This document shows, in pieces, positions 58,100 through 64,000 of a stretch of 64,000 nt of DNA. The position numbers and the translations under genes were made by a program. Positions within the stretch are counted from its first letter, which is position 1, and the number at the start of each line of letters is the position of its first letter. This DNA is from Climacium dendroides. Its lineage: Eukaryota > Streptophyta > Bryopsida > Hypnales > Climaciaceae. The stretch covers positions 62,001-126,000 of the forward strand of contig CATNNA010000004.1 of the NCBI GenBank assembly GCA_950106755.1. Reading direction: 5' to 3'. The notes under the pieces were generated by a model. That model did not search any database, was not told where the DNA came from, and saw nothing but the letters and a program-made list of their open reading frames with translations.

Positions 58100-60660
58100 T
58101 GGATGACAGATTTCAACAAAGAGCTTGACTGCCAATCTTCTCATGCAGACACAGCCTCACGATCTTCTACTTCGGAGTGAGTCACGAAATTATTGTTGGG
58201 ATGCAAGCTAGGTACTCCGAGTTCTCTGTCTTCAAGTTATGCACGTACAAGTTCGTTCTCTGTCTTCAAGTTATGCAACTACGAGTTGTTTTGTAGATAG
58301 AAGTGCAACTAGTCATGGAATCTAAAATGAAGTTTGCAGTAGGTCGTCCTAGGAATTCACATTTGGGTACGCTGTCGGTATGTTTCGATCTTCAAGGATT
58401 TCAGTTCTGCACTTTTTGAAATTCAAGAACTGTTGGTTTTCGTAACGTATGTCGATGCTGAAACAGTGTAGAGCAGTTACACAATTCATGAAGTTGTGGA
58501 GGACGAATTAGGCATTGTGGCAAGGTGAAAGGATAAACCCAAATCCTCAACAACATTTATTTTATGGCAAAATTAGAACTGTCAAATGCTGTCAATGCCT
58601 CTGACTTCATGAAGCATGCAATATTTGTTAGTTAGTGGAACATGACAGCAGCATGCTAGTTTGTTTTTTATGATAGCTTTATCGATTGTGTTGTTTCTTA
58701 TCTGCCATGTTGTTCTGCAGGTGTCATTCATGTTTGCGGAATTGATTCCATGAAATCGTTCGACGCATTGACGTCTTTCTCTGTGAATATTATTGTATAT
58801 TGGAAAGGGTAGGAGAGAACGCACTAGTACATGAAGAAGAGTAATATTCAAATGCGTTATATGTATGTCATCAAATGAAAGTAGTATGATTTGCTAAAGT
58901 TGATCCTAGATCCCATAAGAATTATAGAAGAAACTCGTGCCAAAGGTGTCAAACTTGTCAAAATCTCAGTGGTAGCATTGCGTGCACTGGTATGGTCATT
59001 TGTGAGGCTTTATAATTCTATTGCAATTGTTTTTTGCATTCCAAAGTCATGTAGATTTGAACTATAGAAACCAAGTTGGTATATGGTATAGAGATGAAAA
59101 TTTGTTGATTATTGTAATTTGTTAATTGGAATGTCATAGAGATTAAACAATTTAAGCCTACCCCAATTCAAAATCAACGTAATTTAAACTACAATTTTCA
59201 AATGCTTAAACAATATTCTATGAGTTTTTTAGGTTGAAAGTTATTTGTAAACCTAATATTGTCCATTGAACAAAGTTCAAATAGAGACACTTGAACCATG
59301 AAATACGTCATTGGGTGCTTGCAAGAAACACTTGTACTATTTGTTGCGTTTTTCAATAGTACTCATGAAATTTGTAGGAGTATTTTAAAATTAGAAATTT
59401 TTTTTAAAATTTTTTAAAAATATGACTTATGTATGTACCTCTAAAATTAAGGTTTTCACCAAAGGAAATGTGTAGGAAAATTTTCTAAGTAGGAGAACTT
59501 GAAAAGTGCCAAATTTGAAGAAAATAGGACCTTTGATTCAAAAATTAGTTAAAAATAGTAAAAATAAGTAAATACAAAAAATAAAAAGTGTCTATTTTAA
59601 AAAACTTTGTGAAGATGGTTATTCACCAAAAAACTGAAAAAAATAATATTTTATATGTTTCAAAATGCAAGCAGAAGGAAGCTCTCTTCATAGACTTCCA
59701 CACCACACATAATTAATTATTTTTAAAAACCTTTCGATGAGAAGTTGTATTTATATGTAAGGAACAACTCCACATAATTTTCTTGATGTAGGGTTTACGG
59801 AAAAGGTACTCAGTAGTACTCAAAACCTCCAAATTGGTAAGTGTGACATTCATTTCAGGCCTATCATTGGATAGTAAATTATTTTCGAAAATTACCAAAA
59901 AAGCAAGGAAGTTGTAGGATAGTCATGAGTACCTTCCTTGTGAATCTAAAGTCATTTGGAGTTAGAACACAAAAGTTATGGCCAGAAAACAACTCAGCCC
60001 GCAAGGTGTGACAAAATAGTAAAAGTGTTTCTTGCAATCACCCCATAGCCAATGGATACTTTAGAATAATCTTGAACTCCCATTGGATGCTTAGAAAACC
60101 TTTTGATGTAATTTTGTCAAAGTAGATGGCCATTTGAGGCTTCAAGGTTGATGTTGGAAGTTTCAAAACAATTAGTTTTGGTACCTCTTATGCTATCTTC
60201 TGTTGTGCATTCCATATTTCACTATTACATGTAGGTGAATGTTTTTATTATTTTTTTTCAAAAAATTAAATCATATATATTTTATTAGTCATAAGAACTT
60301 AATGCTTATATAGGAAGTTTAAATTTTTTTTAAATTTCTAAATAATTTTTTTTTAAAATCAAATCAAATGTGATTTTTTGATATGAATTTGGAAATTTCA
60401 TTCTAGGTATGTATTATAGTGGAGAATGTGATAGTGTAAATTGTTGTAGGTCGAAATTTAAAAATTCTATAGAAAATGTAGGATATTTTATCATTTTTCA
60501 AATTCGAGTAGCCTTCATTTCTATAATTGGATTTGAATTTTAGAAGGACAACTTTTTTATGGTTCTAATTCAGAAAAATGAAATGGAGGTTTCATTACTG
60601 AACATTTGTGGAAAGTACATATTGTGTAGTTTGGAAAGTAGGCATCTTATATAGTATCAC
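58100..60660. other. AT-rich non-coding DNA with a foldback
   Basis: No gene. Between about 59,200 and 60,150 the sequence is partly self-complementary: gcttgcaagaaacacttgtac at 59,318 faces gtaaaagtgtttcttgcaa at 60,020. This indicates an old foldback element centred near 59,670. Confidence 0.5.
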
Positions 60661-60685
60661 AAAAAATGCTTGAGTTGTCTACCAA

Positions 60686-60930
60686 GCCATGTTATGTAAC
60701 CTGAGTTATATCTTGAGTTATCTGACTGTACCGAGCCATGTCATGTAACTTGAATTATATTTTGAATTATGTGACTGTACCGAGTCATGTCATGTAATCT
60801 GAGTTATATCTTGATTTACATGACTGTACCAAGTCATGTCATGTAACTTGAGTCATATTTCAAGTTATATGACTGTACTGAGTCATGTCAAGTAGCCTGA
60901 GTTATATATGAAGTTATATGACTGTTGTGA
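60686..60930. repeat. 49-bp tandem repeat, five units, upstream of the SET/TNP2 genes
   Basis: Five units of exactly 49 bp start gccatgt or gtcatgt (60,686, 60,735, 60,784, 60,833, 60,882) and end gactgtaccga or a close variant. Each contains gtcatg ... atgactg, the TGACT/AGTCA dyad again. The position 160 bp before the first exon suits a 5' subterminal or promoter region. Confidence 0.9.
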
Positions 60931-61090
60931 GTCATCTATAGGCATTGAAATGATTGAATGTAGTCATTCTAAATCATTTCTATGACTTTGGAGTAGTCAT
61001 AGCCATTTGCAATGGTCATTTAAAGATTCAATTATGTCAAATCCAAAAATTGATTTGACTTTTTGATAGTGGAATTTTCTTTGTAGTGCA

Positions 61091-62002
61091 TATGGAGGAA
61101 GTGCGCACCATGTCTGAAGTGGAGCTTCAAAGCTTGCGAGATCTATGATTATGGCAAGAAGAAGAAATTCAAGCAGATACCATGCGTCTAACGAAATATC
61201 CATGCCCATGCATGAAGTGTGCAGGCGGGAAAGTGCTTGATAGACGTACAATTCGAAAACATCTTCGAAGCAAGAAAAGGGATCCAGCGTTTACAACGTC
61301 AATCTTGGTAAGGACTTTGAAGAAAACCAATTGTTCATTAGAGAAATTTTATGCATTTACCAACGTTCTGGATTTCTTGCTTTGTTAAATTTTTAGTGAC
61401 TTGTGTAGGCTTTGTGGAGACCCTATGTAGAAGCTTCCACTTTGGTATCTTTACAAACCTTTCTAAGAGAGAAACGTATTTCAGCAAATGGCTCATTCAA
61501 AGAAACATCTACAAGAATAATAGCTTTAGAGAAGTGGAGGTCAAACGTGTATGATGGACAATGGTGTGATGGACCCATACCAAAACTAACAGGATTTTCC
61601 TATTGGAAAAGAAATTGGGACGTGAAGGTATTAATGTTTCCTTTCATAGGTTGGGGTCTTTTTGCACTCCAACCTGCCAAGAAAGGGGAAGAATTACTTC
61701 CCTTTGTAGGACCACAGTACACTCTAGTAGAGTATAAAACTTTGAAGAAGAGACGGCCTCGCATAAAGTCGTATGTGATGTAAGTTGAGCCAGACTTGTA
61801 TGTAGACGGAGATGTAGTGAAGGGAAATGTAGCTGGGTTTATTAATAGTTCTGTAGGTCGAGAGGAGTTAGGAAATGTCATGTGGGAGTTTCGCATGCTG
61901 CCCAAACCATAGAACAACTTGGAGTGGGGATATGTAATGACGTTAGCATCAAGGGACATAGTGGCTGGTGAAGAACTCTATGCACATTACTATGTCAATT
62001 GA
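61091..62002 (+). pseudogene. Transposon-associated protein with zinc-binding N-terminus and SET domain
   Basis: Exon 1 (61,091-61,307) starts MEEVRTMSEVELQSLRDL and has CPCMKCAGGKVLDRRTIRKHL, a Cys/His patch like the transposase-associated N-termini of plant CACTA proteins. It ends at a GTAAGG donor. Exon 2 (from about 61,411) reads LWRPYVEASTLVSLQTFL, a helix with EKWRSNVYDGQWCDGP, then GWGLFALQPAKKGEELLPFVG (61,649 on), NVAGFINSS (61,826 on) and MTLASRDIVAGEELYAHYYVN (to the stop at 62,000). These are in the order of the SET domain's GxG, cofactor-binding N-x-x-x-x-(N/H) and GEEL-x-x-x-Y motifs. SET domains methylate lysines. Here FINHS is FINSS. In-frame TGA (61,146), TAA (61,782) and TAG (61,909) make this copy inactive unless spliced differently. 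Confidence 0.65.
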
Positions 62003-62489
62003 GAAGTTTACTTTGAAATGACTAGGAATAATCAATTTTTCCAAGTAACTGTGATTAGTCACAAGTAGTGGTCAGTCATATTTTGTAGTTAGAAATATTA
62101 TTGAGGACAGTTGTCATTTATAGAATATTATGGTATAGTGTTAGGAAAAGTCAATTATTGGCATGTGTTTTGACAAAAGACAACATGAGGATGTAATTGT
62201 GTATTCATGGCATAACAAGTCAAAATGATAATTATTTTCACTGTATTTCAAGCATAGAATTGACTAAACAAAATTGAAATTGTTGTCAATTAATGAAAAG
62301 TAAAATTGCAAATCATTTCTTTCAAGTAGCAAATTCTATTTTGGAGATGTCATCATTATTGTTGATGATGAGTATCCACCAGTATGGAGCCCTATATGTT
62401 AGTATGATCACATCCAACGAGTTTACGTGATTCAATGATGAATTTGACAAAAAACTTATATGTGCATGTGATGCACATATATCAATGCA

Positions 62490-64000
62490 GGATGACTGCT
62501 CTCATAGACCTCCGATTGCGTAAACGAAGAAGTTTTCGAAGAAAACCTGTTCAACAAGACCCCTCTCTAAATGCAGGAGAAGTGGATGTGCTTCGTATGG
62601 TGACATAGTGCTTTAACAAATATGACGACATGCATGTCAATGGAGAAGGAACAAAGAATATTATAACTGATCCAATTCAGGATTCAGCAATAAAAGATGG
62701 TATGGGGATGAATGGTTTACTAGATTCATATACTAATAATATTGATGACGGAGTGGATGCCAACAATGATCGGATGGAAAGAGAGGGGACTTCAATGAAC
62801 ATGGAGGATGTCGCTAGCGTGGACATGAATGTCCTCTTGCGCGAAGCACAGACTCCGCTTTACGTAGGAAGCAATTCCAACCATCTGATGTCCACACTCA
62901 TGTTGCTAGTGAGTTGTATTACTCATGGTGTCCCTAACAGCTTTGTTGACGAGTTGTTGAAGTTGTTAACAGAGACAATATTACCAAAGGACAATTCACT
63001 TCCCAAATCTTTTTATGAAGCCAAAAGTCTTCTGATGAAGTTGGGATTATCCTATAATTCCATACATGCGTGTAGAGATGGATGTTGTTTGTTCCGAAAT
63101 GAACTACAAGATGCAACAGAGTGCCCTACTTGCCACAAATCTCGATATGTAGAGAACTCCAACACAGTACTAGTGAAAGTATTAAGACACTTCCCTTTGA
63201 TTCCCCGATTAAAAAGAATGTATAGCAATACGCAGTTGGCAGAGCTCATGAAGTGGCATGTAGGTGAGAAAAGCAAAGACAAGGTTATGAGATCTGTAGT
63301 GGATTCGAAGGCTTGGGATTACGTGAACAACAAGTGGCAATGGTTTGCCGAAGAAGAGCGCAATGTCAGGCTTGGCCTTGCATTGGATGGTGTGAATCCA
63401 TTTCAGAACCAAAGCCTTAGCCATTCAACTTGGCCTGTGATCATGCTCAACTACAATCTTCCTCCTTGGTTGGTGACCAAAAATTTCTTTATGATGCTTA
63501 CATTAATCATCCCAGGGAAAGAGAGTGTGACAGAAAAAAACATAGATGTTTACCTTGCACCATTGATTGAGGAACTTCAAGAACTATGGAGAGGTGTTGA
63601 TTGCTTGGACGGATCTTCCAAGAATTTAGAAGTGAAATCATTCAAGTTACATGGCATTCTAATGTGGACGGTGAATGACTTTCCAGCATATGGATTAATC
63701 TCTGGTCAAGTAACAAAAGGATATAGGGCATGCCCTGTATGTGGGCCGAATATAGTGACTAGGCATTCAAAAGCCTTGAGAAAAAACGTGTATATGGGAC
63801 ACAGACGATACTTGCCAATGACTCATCGATGAAGACAACAGAGGGGTAGATTTGATGGTGAAGTGGATGTAAAACCTCCACCAAGGAGGATGACTGGTCG
63901 AGAACAACTTCATTATGCAGAAGAGCAAGAGGAATGGTTGACAAAGTCTCGTGAAAATGGAATAGAAGAATTGCTAGATCTAGTACACAAGCACGGAGTG
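62490..64000 (+). CDS. CACTA TNP2-type transposase (Transposase_21), runs off the window
   Basis: Catalytic transposase that cuts CACTA ends. The exon begins after an atgcag acceptor; ATG 62,492 opens a frame (LRLRKRRSFRRKP). The conserved core includes VSCITHGVPNSFVDELLKLL, a CCLFRNELQDATECPTC-H-SRY zinc patch, LRHFPLIPRLKRMY, LGLALDGVNPF (63,374; catalytic Asp), WPVIMLNYNLPPWL, ILMWTVNDFPAYG (63,673; second Asp) and GYRACPVCG. Order and spacing fit the family throughout. TAG at 62,606 and TGA at 63,830 interrupt, both explainable by single transitions, and the frame continues to the last base. The C-terminal part with the last catalytic residue is outside. It lies on the same strand as and directly after the SET gene. 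Confidence 0.85.

Noticed and set aside
61078..61089. TTGTAGTG just upstream of the SET gene as a CACTA right terminus
   Set aside because: The gene and its upstream 49-bp array continue across it without a break, and there is no partner end or duplication. Left as chance.

Overview
The window is nuclear DNA of a land plant and consists almost entirely of transposable elements nested in and beside one another. I found no convincing intact host gene, rRNA, tRNA or CRISPR array. Plant origin is supported by CACTA/EnSpm elements (TNP2 and TNP1/Ptta-type proteins), a hAT element of the DUF659 type, Ty3/gypsy LTR elements with a tRNA-iMet-type primer binding site, GT-AG exon structure, and a short CCCTAAA telomere-like patch. 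The kinase-like relic and the transposon families look to me like those of bryophytes, lycophytes or other large-genome non-angiosperms. The species cannot be fixed from the sequence.

Layout. 1-2.6 kb: AT-rich repeat DNA with a 70-bp tandem repeat. 2.6-7.08 kb: right part of a CACTA element (CACTA-1) with a decayed ORF1-type gene and an ACGTC-rich subterminal zone. 7.08-10.79 kb: last 49 codons of a Ty3/gypsy pol, a polypurine tract, and a 3.55-kb 3' LTR that itself contains a roughly 650-codon ORF (LTR A). 10.8-11.7 kb: protein-kinase-like pseudogene. 13.0-14.0 kb: unidentified decayed gene. 14.2-17.2 kb: element with GC-rich, GGTCGG/GCGGAC-rich ends. 17.8-20.7 kb: degenerate hAT transposase on the minus strand, cut by a Ty3/gypsy element whose 5' LTR starts at 20,701.

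That Ty3/gypsy element (20,701-32,813) is split by three precise insertions of LTR-like units (B 21,999-25,562, I 25,958-27,872, II 28,421-32,123). Each starts TG, ends CA and is flanked by a 5-bp duplication (exact for II, one mismatch for B and I). Removing I and II restores the gag reading frame. A fourth unit (III, from 32,814) follows the protease domain. B and II carry the same type of ORF as LTR A, so this is a family of coding LTRs, mostly present as solo LTRs.

35-46 kb: decayed gene with a near-perfect CACTA MITE (35,442-35,612), a foldback with arms of about 0.9 kb (37.0-39.5 kb), another decayed gene ending at a CACTA-type terminus (41,977), and a 3.8-kb non-autonomous CACTA element (42,354-46,175). 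47-64 kb: probably one large, disrupted CACTA element. It holds a 38-bp palindromic array at its left side, a well-preserved minus-strand TNP1/Ptta-type gene (48.1-53.9 kb), and a plus-strand module of zinc-binding N-terminus, SET domain and TNP2 transposase (61.1-64.0 kb, running off the window). A TIR element lies at 56,172-57,846. Arrays of 30, 38 and 49 bp, all built on a TGACT/AGTCA dyad, occur in the introns and flanks of these genes.

The genes form transposon systems, not a host pathway: gag-protease plus LTR protein on the retrotransposon side, and TNP2, TNP1-like protein and SET domain on the CACTA side. Most reading frames are broken by TAG, TAA or TGA codons that C-to-T or G-to-A changes explain, as expected for old, methylated repeats. 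Coordinates of exons and of element ends without a target duplication are approximate.
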